Assembly: GCF_013409045.1 (NCBI RefSeq)
Contig: NZ_JACCBT010000001.1
Location: 3,224,001 to 3,288,000, forward strand
DNA: 64,000 nt
Reading direction: 5' to 3'
Source of the DNA: Actinomadura citrea
GTDB lineage: Bacteria > Actinomycetota > Actinomycetes > Streptosporangiales > Streptosporangiaceae
The translations under genes and the position numbers were made by a program. Below are positions 16,092 through 24,971 of this stretch, piece after piece (within the stretch, counting starts at the first letter, position 1; every line of letters begins with the position of its first letter). The notes below the pieces were generated by a model. That model did no database searches and was not told where the DNA came from. It saw only the letters and a program-made list of their open reading frames with translations.

Positions 16092-16130
16092 ATGCAGGTC
16101 GAACCGCTCCGGGAGCGATGGCGGGGCTAG
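16092..16130 (+). CDS. Candidate 12-residue leader peptide between trpC and trpB
   Basis: The mini-ORF reads MQVEPLRERWRG and includes one Trp codon near its end. A TAGGGT box at 16078-16083 lies eight bases before the ATG, the spacing of actinobacterial leaderless promoters, so translation from the first base is possible. Streptomyces has a small ORF (trpX/trpM) in the same position between trpC and trpB. No clear terminator hairpin with a T-run follows, so attenuation by Trp-tRNA is unproven. It could be chance. Confidence 0.3.
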   Translation: MQVEPLRERWRG

Positions 16131-16182
16131 TCCAGGACCCCAGTGACCGGATCAGCTTCTCCACGACAGGACGCGTTTTCTC

Positions 16183-17415
16183 ATGACCATGGACACCGCC
16201 GCGCGCGGTGCTGGAGCCGTGCCCGACGCCACGGGCCACTTCGGCCGATTCGGCGGGCGGTTCGCCCCCGAAGCCCTGATGGCGGCCCTGGACGAGCTCG
16301 CCCGCGAGTTCGAGACCGCCAAGAACGACCCCGCCTTCACCGCCGAGCTGGAGGACCTCCTCGCCAACTACGCGGGCCGTCCCAGCCTGCTGACGGAGGC
16401 CGCGCGCTTCTCCGAGCACGCGGGGGCCCGGGTGCTGCTCAAGCGCGAGGACCTCAACCACACCGGCTCCCACAAGATCAACAATGTGCTCGGCCAGGCA
16501 CTCCTCACCCGGCGGATGGGCAAGACCCGCGTGATCGCCGAGACCGGCGCCGGCCAGCACGGCGTCGCCACCGCCACCGCCGCGGCCCTGCTCGGCCTGA
16601 CCTGCACCGTCTACATGGGCGAGGTCGACACCGAGCGGCAGGCCCTCAACGTCGCCCGGATGCGGATGCTCGGCGCCGAGGTGATCCCCGTGCGGACCGG
16701 CAGCCGCACCCTGAAGGACGCCTGCAACGAGGCGTTCCGCGACTGGGTCGCCAGCGTCGACGACACCCACTACTGCATCGGCTCCGTGATGGGCCCGCAC
16801 CCGTTCCCGCTGATGGTCCGCGACTTCCAGCGCGTCATCGGCGTCGAGGCCAGGCGGCAGTGCGTGGAGATGACCGGCGCCCTCCCGGACGCGGTGGTCG
16901 CCTGCGTCGGCGGCGGCTCCAACGCGATCGGCACCTTCCACGCCTTCGTCGGCGACGAGTCCGTCCGGCTGATCGGGTTCGAGGCGGGCGGCGACGGCGT
17001 CGCCACCGGCAGGCACGCCGCGACCCTCGTCGGCGGCTCCCTCGGCGTCATCCACGGCATGCGGACCTACCTGCTGCAGGACGACGACGGCCAGACCCTC
17101 GAAACCCACTCGATCTCCGCCGGGCTCGACTATCCCGGCGTCGGCCCCGAGCACTCGTGGCTGCACGACACCGGCCGCGCCGAGTACCGCGAGATCACCG
17201 ACGCCGAGGCGATGGAGGCGTTCGCGCTCCTGTGCCGCACCGAGGGCATCATCCCGGCGATCGAGTCCGCGCACGCGCTCGCCGGCGCGCTCAAGGTCGG
17301 CAAGGAACTCGGCCCGGACGCCACGATCGTCGTCTGCCTGTCCGGACGGGGCGACAAGGACATGCACACGGCCGCCACCTTCTTCGGCCTGATGCCCGAG
17401 GGAGAGAACGCGTGA
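16183..17415 (+). CDS. trpB: Tryptophan synthase beta chain
   Basis: 410 residues; normal length. PLP enzyme condensing indole with serine. The PLP lysine is in [14 protein letters not shown], the tunnel and substrate segment [19 protein letters not shown] is present, and the phosphate-binding loop is [15 protein letters not shown]. The C-terminal [13 protein letters not shown] carries the conserved Ser. It is the first of two coupled genes: its TGA overlaps the GTG of trpA. An upstream TAGGGT box and mini-ORF suggest trpBA may have its own promoter. Confidence 0.98.
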   Translation: MTMDTAARGAGAVPDATGHFGRFGGRFAPEALMAALDELAREFETAKNDPAFTAELEDLLANYAGRPSLLTEAARFSEHAGARVLLKREDLNHTGSHKINNVLGQALLTRRMGKTRVIAETGAGQHGVATATAAALLGLTCTVYMGEVDTERQALNVARMRMLGAEVIPVRTGSRTLKDACNEAFRDWVASVDDTHYCIGSVMGPHPFPLMVRDFQRVIGVEARRQCVEMTGALPDAVVACVGGGSNAIGTFHAFVGDESVRLIGFEAGGDGVATGRHAATLVGGSLGVIHGMRTYLLQDDDGQTLETHSISAGLDYPGVGPEHSWLHDTGRAEYREITDAEAMEAFALLCRTEGIIPAIESAHALAGALKVGKELGPDATIVVCLSGRGDKDMHTAATFFGLMPEGENA

Positions 17416-18224
17416 GCGTCCAGACCGCCTACGACAAGGCCAAGGCCGACGGGCGCGCCGCTCTCGTCGGGTACCTGCCCGCCGGGTTCCCCAGCTACGA
17501 GGGCGCCGTGGAGGCGGCCAGGACGATGGTGGACGCGGGCTGCGACGTCATCGAGATCGGCCTGCCCTACACCGACCCGATGATGGACGGCCCCACCATC
17601 CAGGACGCCGTCCACCGGGCGCTCGTCGGCGGCGTCCGCGTCGCCGACGTGTTCCGCACGGTCGAGGCCGTCGCCGGCACCGGCGTCCCCGTCCTCGTCA
17701 TGACGTACTGGAACCCCGTCGACCACTACGGCGTCGACCGGTTCGCCCGCGACCTCGCCTCCGCCGGCGGATCCGGCCTGATCACGCCCGACCTCACGCC
17801 CGAGGAGGGCGGGCCGTGGCTGGAGGCCTCCGACGCCCACGGCCTCGACCGGGTCTTCCTCGTCGCGCTCAGCTCCACCGACGAGCGCATCGAGACGATC
17901 ACCCGGGCGTGCCGCGGGTTCGTCTACGCGGCCTCGCTGATGGGCGTCACCGGCGCCCGCTCCGCCCTCGACACCGGCGCCACGCGCCTGGTCGAGCGGA
18001 CCCGCGCCGTCCTGGACAAGGCCGGCGCGGCCCTGCCGGTCGGCCTCGGCCTCGGCGTCGGCACCGGCGCCCAGGCCGCCGAGGTCGCCGGGTTCGCCGA
18101 CGGCGTGATCGTCGGGTCGGCGTTCATCCGCCGCCTGCTGGACGCCCCCGACCTGGCCTCCGGCCTCGCCGGGGTGCGGGCGCTCACCGAGGAGCTCGCC
18201 GCCGGCGTCCGGCACGGCCGCTGA
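17412..18224 (+). CDS. trpA: Tryptophan synthase alpha chain
   Basis: 270 residues from GTG 17412, four bases inside the end of trpB. It cleaves indole-3-glycerol phosphate to indole, which is channelled to TrpB. The catalytic Glu and Asp are in [19 protein letters not shown]. Other barrel landmarks are [22 protein letters not shown], and the phosphate loops [12 protein letters not shown] and [10 protein letters not shown]. The last gene of the block; a GC-rich hairpin follows at 18245. Confidence 0.97.
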   Translation: MSVQTAYDKAKADGRAALVGYLPAGFPSYEGAVEAARTMVDAGCDVIEIGLPYTDPMMDGPTIQDAVHRALVGGVRVADVFRTVEAVAGTGVPVLVMTYWNPVDHYGVDRFARDLASAGGSGLITPDLTPEEGGPWLEASDAHGLDRVFLVALSSTDERIETITRACRGFVYAASLMGVTGARSALDTGATRLVERTRAVLDKAGAALPVGLGLGVGTGAQAAEVAGFADGVIVGSAFIRRLLDAPDLASGLAGVRALTEELAAGVRHGR

Positions 18225-18244
18225 TCATTCCGGACAGCCCCGGG

Positions 18245-18284
18245 CGTCCGCGCGGGACCGGCGAAACCCGGCCGCGCGCGGACG
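18245..18284 (+). terminator. GC-rich hairpin after trpA, no T-run
   Basis: CGTCCGCGCG (18245-18254) pairs with CGCGCGGACG (18275-18284). The position fits an end-of-operon structure, but no T-run follows, so termination efficiency is uncertain. Confidence 0.5.
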
Positions 18285-18396
18285 TCGCGGCAGGTCGCGG
18301 GAACTCACCGCGCCCTCGCCCGAGTTGAAGGCTTGTGGGGCCGCCCACAGCCAATAGGGTGTGGTCGCCGGCACAGGCGGTCCCGGGAGGATCACG

Positions 18397-18888
18397 ATGA
18401 CGCAAGAGATGACGGTGAAGAGCCGGGCCGGGGCCGCGGGGCAGCCGCTGCCCCCCGCGTGGCTCCAGATCACGGCGTGGGTGCTGACCCTCGCCGGGTT
18501 CGGCATCTCCGTGTACCTCACGATCTCGCACTACGACGAGGGCGCCCTGGTGTGCTCGGCGTCCAGGACGGTGGACTGCCACGCCGTCACCACCAGCGAG
18601 TACTCCACCCTGGCGGGCATCCCGATGCCCCTGTACGGCCTCGCGTTCTTCGTGGCGTTCGCCGCGCTGATGACGCCGTGGGCGCTGCGGTCGACCTGGC
18701 CGCCGCTGCGCTGGGGACGGGTCGCGTCCGTCGCGGTGGGCGTGCTGTTCGTGGTGTACCTGGTCACCGTGGAGCTGGCGCTCCTGCACAAGATCTGCCT
18801 GTGGTGCACCGGCGTCCACGCCGTCACCGTCCTGCTGTTCCTCCTTGTTCTGGCCGACGAATTCCGGCGAATCGGCCAGGTCGACTAG
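18397..18888 (+). CDS. Vitamin K epoxide reductase (VKOR) family protein
   Basis: 163 residues from the ATG at 18397, with GGGAGG seven bases upstream. Four to five membrane spans. Redox cysteines are at about 53 and 61 (LVCSASRTVDCHAV) and the CXXC at 134-137 (ICLWCTG); SEYSTLAGIPMPLYG is the conserved quinone-side segment. In actinobacteria VKOR reoxidises extracytoplasmic DsbA-like proteins by passing electrons to menaquinone. Two DsbA-like genes follow directly, so this is the electron acceptor of a disulfide-forming module. Confidence 0.93.
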   Translation: MTQEMTVKSRAGAAGQPLPPAWLQITAWVLTLAGFGISVYLTISHYDEGALVCSASRTVDCHAVTTSEYSTLAGIPMPLYGLAFFVAFAALMTPWALRSTWPPLRWGRVASVAVGVLFVVYLVTVELALLHKICLWCTGVHAVTVLLFLLVLADEFRRIGQVD

Positions 18889-18944
18889 TCTCGCCGTAGC
18901 GCGCCGCACGGTGCCGGCGCGGGTCCGCACGCTGAGGAGAACCA

Positions 18945-19721
18945 ATGAGCAAGGCCGCACGAGAGCGGTCCGCGAGGGAGCGCCTGGCCGCCGAGCGCAA
19001 GCGGCAGGCGGCGCGGGAGAAGCAGCGGCGGCTGCTCGCCATCGTCCTCGGGTCGGTGGTGGCTGTGGCGGTGATCGTGGTCGCGACCGTCCTCGTCATC
19101 GACCAGAAGAACAAGAACGGCCGGGCCGAGGTGCACAAGGGCGCGCTCGCCCCCGTCAGCCGGCAGGCCGACGGCTCCGTCCTGATGGCGCAGGCCGGGG
19201 TGAGCAAGCCGGAGCTGGAGATCTTCGAGGACTTCCAGTGCCCGATCTGCAAGCAGTTCGAGGCGGCCACCGGCAAGACCGTCGAGCAGCTCGCCCAGCA
19301 GGGCAAGGTCAAGGTCGTCTACCGGCCGTTCCACCTGTTCGGACAGCAGAAGGACCCCGTCCGGATCAACTCGCTGCGCTCGGCCGAGGCGGCGCTGTGC
19401 GTCCCCGCCGCCCAGTGGGTCTCCTACCACGACGCGCTCTTCAAGTTCCAGCCCCCCGAGGGCGAGGAGGGCTTCTCGCCCGACGACCTCGTCAAGTGGG
19501 GCAAGGACGTCGGCGTCACCGACGCGAACTTCGAGAAGTGCGTGCGGGACGAGCAGAAGAAGTCCACGGTCGACGCGATGACCAAGTACGCCCTGCAGGA
19601 CCGCGGCGTCCAGGGCACGCCGAGCGTCTTCCTGAACGGCAAGCAGCTCGACCAGTCGCAGTTCATGAACCCCGCCGGCCTGCGGGCCGCGATCGACTCG
19701 GCGGCCGCCGCCAGCAAGTGA
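18945..19721 (+). CDS. Membrane-anchored DsbA-like thioredoxin-fold protein (first copy)
   Basis: 258 residues. The cytoplasmic start is strongly charged and coil-forming (about 1-28), one membrane span follows at about 29-53 (LLAIVLGSVVAVAVIVVATV), and the thioredoxin fold lies outside. The active site is EDFQCPICKQF with Cys99 and Cys102. The cis-Pro loop is GVQGTPSVFLNG. A further Cys pair (ALCVP and EKCVR) may be structural. It should oxidise or isomerise exported proteins and be recycled by the VKOR 56 bases upstream. Paralogous to the next gene over nearly its whole length. Confidence 0.93.
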   Translation: MSKAARERSARERLAAERKRQAAREKQRRLLAIVLGSVVAVAVIVVATVLVIDQKNKNGRAEVHKGALAPVSRQADGSVLMAQAGVSKPELEIFEDFQCPICKQFEAATGKTVEQLAQQGKVKVVYRPFHLFGQQKDPVRINSLRSAEAALCVPAAQWVSYHDALFKFQPPEGEEGFSPDDLVKWGKDVGVTDANFEKCVRDEQKKSTVDAMTKYALQDRGVQGTPSVFLNGKQLDQSQFMNPAGLRAAIDSAAAASK

Positions 19722-19750
19722 CCGGCCGCGTCCGGGACGCCTGAACGACG

Positions 19751-19801
19751 AAGCGCCACGCCGCGCCGCCCCCTGCCGGGACGGCGCGGCGTGGCGCTTT
19801 C
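19751..19801 (+). terminator. Strong terminator between the two DsbA-like genes
   Basis: Perfect 16-base inverted repeat GCGCCACGCCGCGCCG (19753-19768) and CGGCGCGGCGTGGCGC (19782-19797), followed by TTT. It separates the VKOR/first DsbA transcript from the second DsbA gene. Confidence 0.88.
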
Positions 19802-19874
19802 CACTGCCCGGCAGGTCCGCGCCCGCTACTCTCGTAGACGCTCACCAACACGCAGCGTGGCGATCGGGGGATCG

Positions 19875-20723
19875 ATGAGCGAGCAGGGCAGGGAACCGTC
19901 CGCACGCGAGCGGCTCGCAGGCGATCGGGCGCGGGCCGCGGCCCGGTTGCGGCGCCGGCGGGCGCTGCTCGTCGTCGTCGGCGCCCTCGCCGTGGCGGCG
20001 GTTGCGGTCGTGGTGGTCGTCGTCGCGCTCTCCCGCGACGGCGGGGGGCCGCTGCGGAACTCCTACAAGGGGGCGCTGGCGCCCGCCGCCCACCAGCAGG
20101 ACGGGTCGGTGGCCATGGCGCAGCCGGGAGTCGCCGCGCCGGTCCTGGACGTGTGGGAGGACTTCCAGTGCCCCGCCTGCAAGGCGATGGAGGACCGGGT
20201 CGGCGCGACGATGAAGGAGCTCGCCGCGCAGGGCAAGGTCAAGGTCGTCTACCGGCCGTTCCAGCTCTTCCAGCAGGACCCGCTGATGTCCAACTCCCGG
20301 CGGGCCGCGAACGCGGCCGCCTGCATGCCCGCCGACCACTGGGTCGCCTACCACGACAAGCTCTATGCCGAGCAGCCGCCCGAGGGCGACACCGGCTTCT
20401 CCACCCGGGACCTCGTCGCGTGGGGCGGGCAGCTGGGGGTCGGCGACCCGTCCTTCGCCGCCTGCGTCCGCGGCGACCAGAAGATCAAGACGGTGAACCA
20501 GGCGAGCGCCCTGGCCGGCCGGGCGGGCGTCGACGCGACCCCGTACCTCGCGCTGAACGGCAAGAAGGTCGGCAACGACGCGCTGGCCTCGCCGAACGAC
20601 CTCAGGAAGGCCGTCGCGGACGCGGGCGGCGGCGCGCCCGTCCCGGGGAGCACGCAGTCCAGCGGCACGGCGGGCGGCGCCGGCGCGGGGGCGGCGAAGA
20701 TGACGATCTCGTCGCGGTCCTAG
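19875..20723 (+). CDS. Membrane-anchored DsbA-like thioredoxin-fold protein (second copy)
   Basis: 282 residues from the ATG at 19875. Same plan as the previous gene: charged cytoplasmic coil (PSARERLAGDRARAAARL), one span (ALLVVVGALAVAAVAVVVVV), thioredoxin fold outside with EDFQCPACKAM (Cys99, Cys102) and cis-Pro loop GVDATPYLALNG. The dipeptide between the cysteines is PA rather than PI, which usually changes redox potential. A Gly/Ala-rich tail of about 35 residues is not found in the first copy. A terminator separates the copies, so they are likely expressed independently. Confidence 0.92.
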   Translation: MSEQGREPSARERLAGDRARAAARLRRRRALLVVVGALAVAAVAVVVVVVALSRDGGGPLRNSYKGALAPAAHQQDGSVAMAQPGVAAPVLDVWEDFQCPACKAMEDRVGATMKELAAQGKVKVVYRPFQLFQQDPLMSNSRRAANAAACMPADHWVAYHDKLYAEQPPEGDTGFSTRDLVAWGGQLGVGDPSFAACVRGDQKIKTVNQASALAGRAGVDATPYLALNGKKVGNDALASPNDLRKAVADAGGGAPVPGSTQSSGTAGGAGAGAAKMTISSRS

Positions 20724-20766
20724 AGGAGGCGCGCGCTGTGCCCCGGAGACGGTAACGTCAACGGTC

Positions 20767-22161
20767 ATGCACCCGGTCGCCTACATACCGAGTCCCTCGC
20801 AGGGCGTCTGGCACCTCGGCCCCGTGCCGCTGCGCGCCTACGCCATCATGATCATCCTTGGCATCGTCGCCGCGGTCTGGCTGGGCGAGCGCCGCTGGGC
20901 CGCCAAGGGCGGCACCCCGGGCGTGATCATCGACGTGGCCGTGTGGGCGGTGCCGTTCGGCCTGGTCGGCGGGCGGCTCTACCACGTGGTCACCGACTAC
21001 CAGCGCTACTTCGGGGAGGACGGCGACCCGGTCCGGGCGCTGGAGATCTGGAAGGGCGGCCTCGGCATCTGGGGCGCCGTCGCGCTCGGCGCGGTCGGCG
21101 CGATCATCGGCTGCCGGCGGCGCGGGATCTCGGTGCTGGCGCTCGGCGACGCGGTGGCCCCCGGCATCGCGCTCGCGCAGGCGATCGGCCGCTGGGGCAA
21201 CTACTGGAACCAGGAGCTGTACGGCCGCCCGCTGGACACCTTCTGGGCACTGAAGATCGATGAGAACCACCGGCCGATGCTGGACGGCGGGCCCGGCCTC
21301 GACCCCAAGTACGCCGACGTCGCCACCTACCACCCGACGTTCCTGTACGAGTCGCTTTGGTGCGTCGGCGTCGCGATCCTGGTGATCTGGGCCGACCGCC
21401 GCTACAAGCTCACGCACGGCCGCGCGTTCGCTCTTTATGTCGCCGCCTACACGGTCGGGCGCGGCTGGGTCGAGGCGCTGCGCATCGACGACGCCCACCA
21501 CGTCCTCGGCCTGAGGCTCAACGACTGGACGTCCATCATCGTCTTCGTCGGCGCGGTCGCCTACCTGTACCTGGCCCGCGGCCGCACCGGCCCGGAGAAC
21601 GTCGGAACCCCGGCCACCGCCGCCGGCCCGTCCGACGGCGTCCCCGTCACGGAGGAACCCGCGGCGAAGACCGGGGCGCCGGACGACACCACCGCCGAAG
21701 CCGCTGCGGAGCATGCGGACGAGGAACCGGCCGCGGAGCCCGCGACGCAGGTCGAGGCGGCGCGGGACGAAGCGGCGGAGGACGAGGCGGCCGAGGACCA
21801 GGCGGCGGAGGACGAGGTGACCGAGGCACAGGCCCCGGAGACCGGGGAGCCTGCCGCGGAGTCCGGAGAGCCGGAGGCGAACGCCGCCGAGGAGCCCGAG
21901 CCTGTGGCCGAGACCGCGGCGGAGGCTCCGGCGCCGGACGCGAAGGCCGACGAGGCCGACGAGCCGGTCGAGCCGGAGAGCGCGACCGAGCCGGAGAGCG
22001 CGACCGAACCCGAGCCCGAACCCGAGCCCGAGGCCGAGCCCGAGGCCGAGCCCGAGGCCCCCGCCGCGGAGGCGGCGGAGGAGGCCGGGAAGAATGAGGC
22101 TGACGGTGCCGCCGCCCACGACCGGGCGGAGAAGGGGGAGCCCGTCAAGGACGGGAAGTAG
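20767..22161 (+). CDS. lgt: Prolipoprotein diacylglyceryl transferase with long acidic C-terminal tail
   Basis: 464 residues; the enzyme core ends near 275, as in most Lgt proteins. It transfers diacylglycerol from phosphatidylglycerol to the lipobox Cys of prolipoproteins in the membrane. Seven spans are expected. The catalytic Arg lies in GLVGGRLYHVVTDY and the Lgt signature is AIGRWGNYWNQELYGRPLD. Residues about 275-464 are almost only Glu, Ala, Pro and Asp, with repeated EPESATEPESATEP and EPEPEPEAEPEAEPEA, and end with a few Lys. The tail should be cytoplasmic and disordered. The order trpA-lgt is widely conserved in actinobacteria. Confidence 0.96.
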   Translation: MHPVAYIPSPSQGVWHLGPVPLRAYAIMIILGIVAAVWLGERRWAAKGGTPGVIIDVAVWAVPFGLVGGRLYHVVTDYQRYFGEDGDPVRALEIWKGGLGIWGAVALGAVGAIIGCRRRGISVLALGDAVAPGIALAQAIGRWGNYWNQELYGRPLDTFWALKIDENHRPMLDGGPGLDPKYADVATYHPTFLYESLWCVGVAILVIWADRRYKLTHGRAFALYVAAYTVGRGWVEALRIDDAHHVLGLRLNDWTSIIVFVGAVAYLYLARGRTGPENVGTPATAAGPSDGVPVTEEPAAKTGAPDDTTAEAAAEHADEEPAAEPATQVEAARDEAAEDEAAEDQAAEDEVTEAQAPETGEPAAESGEPEANAAEEPEPVAETAAEAPAPDAKADEADEPVEPESATEPESATEPEPEPEPEAEPEAEPEAPAAEAAEEAGKNEADGAAAHDRAEKGEPVKDGK

Positions 22162-22173
22162 GAATCGGGAACG

Positions 22174-22899
22174 GTGTCCGACACAGGGGAAAAGCAAGGC
22201 GTGCGGCCGGAGCAGCACCACCAGCACCGGGACGTCACCGGCGGCTGGCTGAGGCCCGCGGTGTTCGGTGCGATGGACGGGCTGGTCTCCAACTTCGCCC
22301 TGATCGCCGGGGTCGCGGGCGGCCAGGCGACCCAGAAGGTCGTGCTGCTGGCGGGCCTCGCGGGCCTGGCGGCGGGCGCGTTCTCGATGGCGGCGGGGGA
22401 GTACATCTCGGTCGCCTCCCAGTCGGAGCTGGCGGAGGCGGAGATCGAGGTGGAGCGGCTGGAGCTGGCCCGCCACCCGGTGGCCGAGCAGCGGGAGCTG
22501 GCCGAGGTCTTCGAGGCGCGCGGCGTCGACCCCGAGACGGCCGCCGAGGTCGCGCGGCAGCTGTCCCGCGACCCCGACGAGGCCCTGGAGGTCCACACCC
22601 GGGAGGAGCTCGGGGTGACGCCCGGCGACCTGCCCTCGCCCGTCCTGGCGGCGGGCTCGTCGTTTCTGTCGTTCGCGGTCGGCGCGCTGCTGCCGGTGCT
22701 GCCGTACCTGCTGGGCGCGACCAGCCTGTGGCCCGCGGCGGGCATCGCGGCGCTCGGGCTCTTCTGCGCCGGGGCGGTGGTGTCGAGGATCACGGCTCGC
22801 GCGTGGTGGTTCGGCGGGTCGCGGCAGCTGCTGTTCGGCGCCGCCGCGGCGTTGATCACCTACGGGTTCGGCGCGCTGATCGGCAGTAACGGGCTGTAG
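22174..22899 (+). CDS. VIT1/CCC1-family transporter (241 aa)
   Basis: GTG start 12 bases after lgt. The N-terminal membrane segment has FGAMDGLVSNFALIAGVAGG and AGAFSMAAGEYISVASQSE, characteristic of vacuolar iron transporter-like proteins. A cytoplasmic, Glu-rich metal-binding helical region follows (about 85-150), then the remaining three spans. Family members move Fe2+ or Mn2+ out of the cytoplasm. The substrate here is inferred. It probably shares the lgt transcript. Confidence 0.9.
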   Translation: MSDTGEKQGVRPEQHHQHRDVTGGWLRPAVFGAMDGLVSNFALIAGVAGGQATQKVVLLAGLAGLAAGAFSMAAGEYISVASQSELAEAEIEVERLELARHPVAEQRELAEVFEARGVDPETAAEVARQLSRDPDEALEVHTREELGVTPGDLPSPVLAAGSSFLSFAVGALLPVLPYLLGATSLWPAAGIAALGLFCAGAVVSRITARAWWFGGSRQLLFGAAAALITYGFGALIGSNGL

Positions 22900-22969
22900 C
22901 TCCAAGGAATCTGGGCGAAACACCCTTTTGGGCGCGCGAGGGGGACCCGGACCGCTAAGCTCCGGGGCT

Positions 22970-23761
22970 GTGATCGAGGCTTCTGACACCGGTTCCGCCG
23001 AGGCCGCAGAGGGCCGCCGGCGGGACTTCTGGCCGGAGGACAAGTCCGGCCGCAAGCTCCCCAGTCCGAAGCTGCTGCTGGGCGCGGCCGCCGCGCTGGT
23101 CGCGGTGATCGTCGCGGTGGTCGCGGTGGTCCTGCTGACCGGCGGGGGCGACGAGGCGAAGCCGCAGCAGCGGGCGGTGCCGACCGCCTACGCGCCGGAC
23201 TACCTCGGCGAGGGCTTCGCCAAGCTCGCGTCCCGCTCGAAGGACGCCCGCCCGATCACCGAGGGCGAGGCGTTCTCCACCAAGACGCTGAAGTCGGGCA
23301 AGTACACGTTCACGCTGGCCGAGTCCAAGCTGGGCACCGACTGCAAGGCCGCCACCTGGGGCGGCCGGCTGCAGGGCGACCTCGCCAAGTACCAGTGCAG
23401 CCAGATCGCCCGCGCGGCCTACGTCAGCGCCGACAAGAAGCACGTCGGCCAGTTCGCCGTGATCAACCTTGCGAGCGAGGAGGGCGTCAAGCAGATCCTC
23501 CGCGACCTGGAGCCGGCGACCGGCGCCGGCTGGGTGTCCCCACTGCAGCCGAAGGACACCCCCGCCTTCGGGCCCGGGTTCACCGCCGCCTACACCAAGA
23601 CCTACGGCCACTACGCCGTGGTCACCTGGGTGGCGCGGGCCGGCGGCGCGCAGCCCGCCTCGCTCAACGAGATGATCGATGTGAGCCTGGTCATCGAGAA
23701 CGCGGCCGACTTCCTGTACGGGCGCCTCGACCTGGTCTCCGGCGGGAAGGCCGGGCAGTGA
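22970..23761 (+). CDS. Single-span membrane-anchored protein of unknown function (263 aa)
   Basis: Start is the GTG at 22970. A cytoplasmic N-terminus of about 35 residues is followed by one span (LLLGAAAALVAVIVAVVAVV) and an external domain of about 185 residues. The external domain contains a Cys pair (LGTDCKAATWGG and AKYQCSQIARAA), probably disulfide-bonded, and the landmark GHYAVVTWVAR. The following gene has the same layout and aligns with these landmarks, so the two are tandem paralogues. The family is not recognised. The upstream VKOR/DsbA genes could make the predicted disulfide. Confidence 0.75.
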   Translation: MIEASDTGSAEAAEGRRRDFWPEDKSGRKLPSPKLLLGAAAALVAVIVAVVAVVLLTGGGDEAKPQQRAVPTAYAPDYLGEGFAKLASRSKDARPITEGEAFSTKTLKSGKYTFTLAESKLGTDCKAATWGGRLQGDLAKYQCSQIARAAYVSADKKHVGQFAVINLASEEGVKQILRDLEPATGAGWVSPLQPKDTPAFGPGFTAAYTKTYGHYAVVTWVARAGGAQPASLNEMIDVSLVIENAADFLYGRLDLVSGGKAGQ

Positions 23762-23813
23762 GCCGGCCTGGCGCGGGCGCGTCGCCCGCCGGCGGCGAGT
23801 AGTCTGCGCGGTC

Positions 23814-24971
23814 GTGGACCCCGATGAGCACCGCCGCGGCGGCTCGGGGCGGCCTCCGGTGAGCCGTCCGGGCCGTCGGCAGCCCGCCGCGCGCCGCACG
23901 CCGCAGTCCCGGTCGGGCGGCCCGCGCCGGACCCCGCCGCCCCGCCGCGCCGCGTCGCGCCGGGAGCGCCCCGCCCCGCCGCCTCCGCGGACGCCCTACG
24001 ACGACGTCCCGTACGAGGACGCCGTCCAGGACGACGCGTTCGCGCCCGAGGACGTCCGCGCCGCCCTCCCGCCCGAGGACCCCGCGGGCGGCCAGGCCCG
24101 TTCCGGGCGGACGGAGAGGCGCGGCAAGGCCAAGCGCGGGAAGGCGAAGAGTGGGAAGGCGAAGAGCGCGGGCAGGCCCTCGGGACGTCCCCCTGCGCCG
24201 GAACGCCGGCCGGCCGCGGACCGGCGCGCGGGCGGGCCGGGCCCGAAGCTGTACTTCGGCGCGGCGGCCGTCCTGGGCGTGCTGGTGCTGCTCGGCGTCG
24301 GCGCCGTCGCCCTGAGCGGCGGCGACCCCGCCCCGAAGCCCGGGGCCGTCACCGACGCGAAGATCGGGCGTCCCGCCGGGACGGGCCCGTCGCCGACCTC
24401 CTACTCCAGTTCGCCGTCCAGCGCCGCCTACGCCGGGATCGCGGCCCGCAGTGCGGACCCCCAGCCCCTCACGGCGGGCGAGGTGTTCCCTTCCTCGGCG
24501 GCGAAGCTGCCCCTTCCGGAGGGGAAGGTCTCGGTGAAGCTGCGCGCCAAGCGGCTGGACGGCGACTGCGCCGCCGCCGTGTGGGGCGGATCGGTCGGCG
24601 AGGAGCTCGGGAAGGGCGGCTGCACGCAGGCGGCGCGCGGGATCTACTCCGACACCGAGCACGGGTACGCGCTGGCCGTGGCCGTGTTCAACCTCGCCGG
24701 GTCGGCGGACGCCGACCGGTTCGTCGCCAGGCTGGAGACCACGATCGGCGCGGGCTTCGTCCGGCCCCTGGAGGCGCCCGCCCCGCTGGACCGTTTCGGG
24801 CGGGGCTTCGGCATGGCGCGGGGCCTCGCGATGGGGCACTTCGCGGTGGTGTCGTGGACGCAGCGCCTGGACGGCAGGGGCGACGAGAAGGACGAGAACC
24901 TGCTGTCGCTGCTGATCGAGGGCGGCAAGGCCCCGGCGGTGCTCGGCCGCGCGGCGCGCGGGACCGGCTGA
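23814..24971 (+). CDS. Membrane-anchored protein with basic disordered N-terminus, paralogue of preceding gene (385 aa)
   Basis: GTG start. The first ~150 residues are Arg/Pro-rich, with a short Lys/Gly repeat (KRGKAKSGKAKS), cytoplasmic and probably disordered. One span (LYFGAAAVLGVLVLLGVGAV) is followed by an external domain with LDGDCAAAVWGGSVGEELG, KGGCTQAARGIY and GHFAVVSWTQR. These match GTDCKAATWGG, KYQCSQIARAAY and GHYAVVTWVAR of the gene before it. Length and N-terminus differ greatly, the external domain is conserved. Function unknown. Confidence 0.75.
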   Translation: MDPDEHRRGGSGRPPVSRPGRRQPAARRTPQSRSGGPRRTPPPRRAASRRERPAPPPPRTPYDDVPYEDAVQDDAFAPEDVRAALPPEDPAGGQARSGRTERRGKAKRGKAKSGKAKSAGRPSGRPPAPERRPAADRRAGGPGPKLYFGAAAVLGVLVLLGVGAVALSGGDPAPKPGAVTDAKIGRPAGTGPSPTSYSSSPSSAAYAGIAARSADPQPLTAGEVFPSSAAKLPLPEGKVSVKLRAKRLDGDCAAAVWGGSVGEELGKGGCTQAARGIYSDTEHGYALAVAVFNLAGSADADRFVARLETTIGAGFVRPLEAPAPLDRFGRGFGMARGLAMGHFAVVSWTQRLDGRGDEKDENLLSLLIEGGKAPAVLGRAARGTG

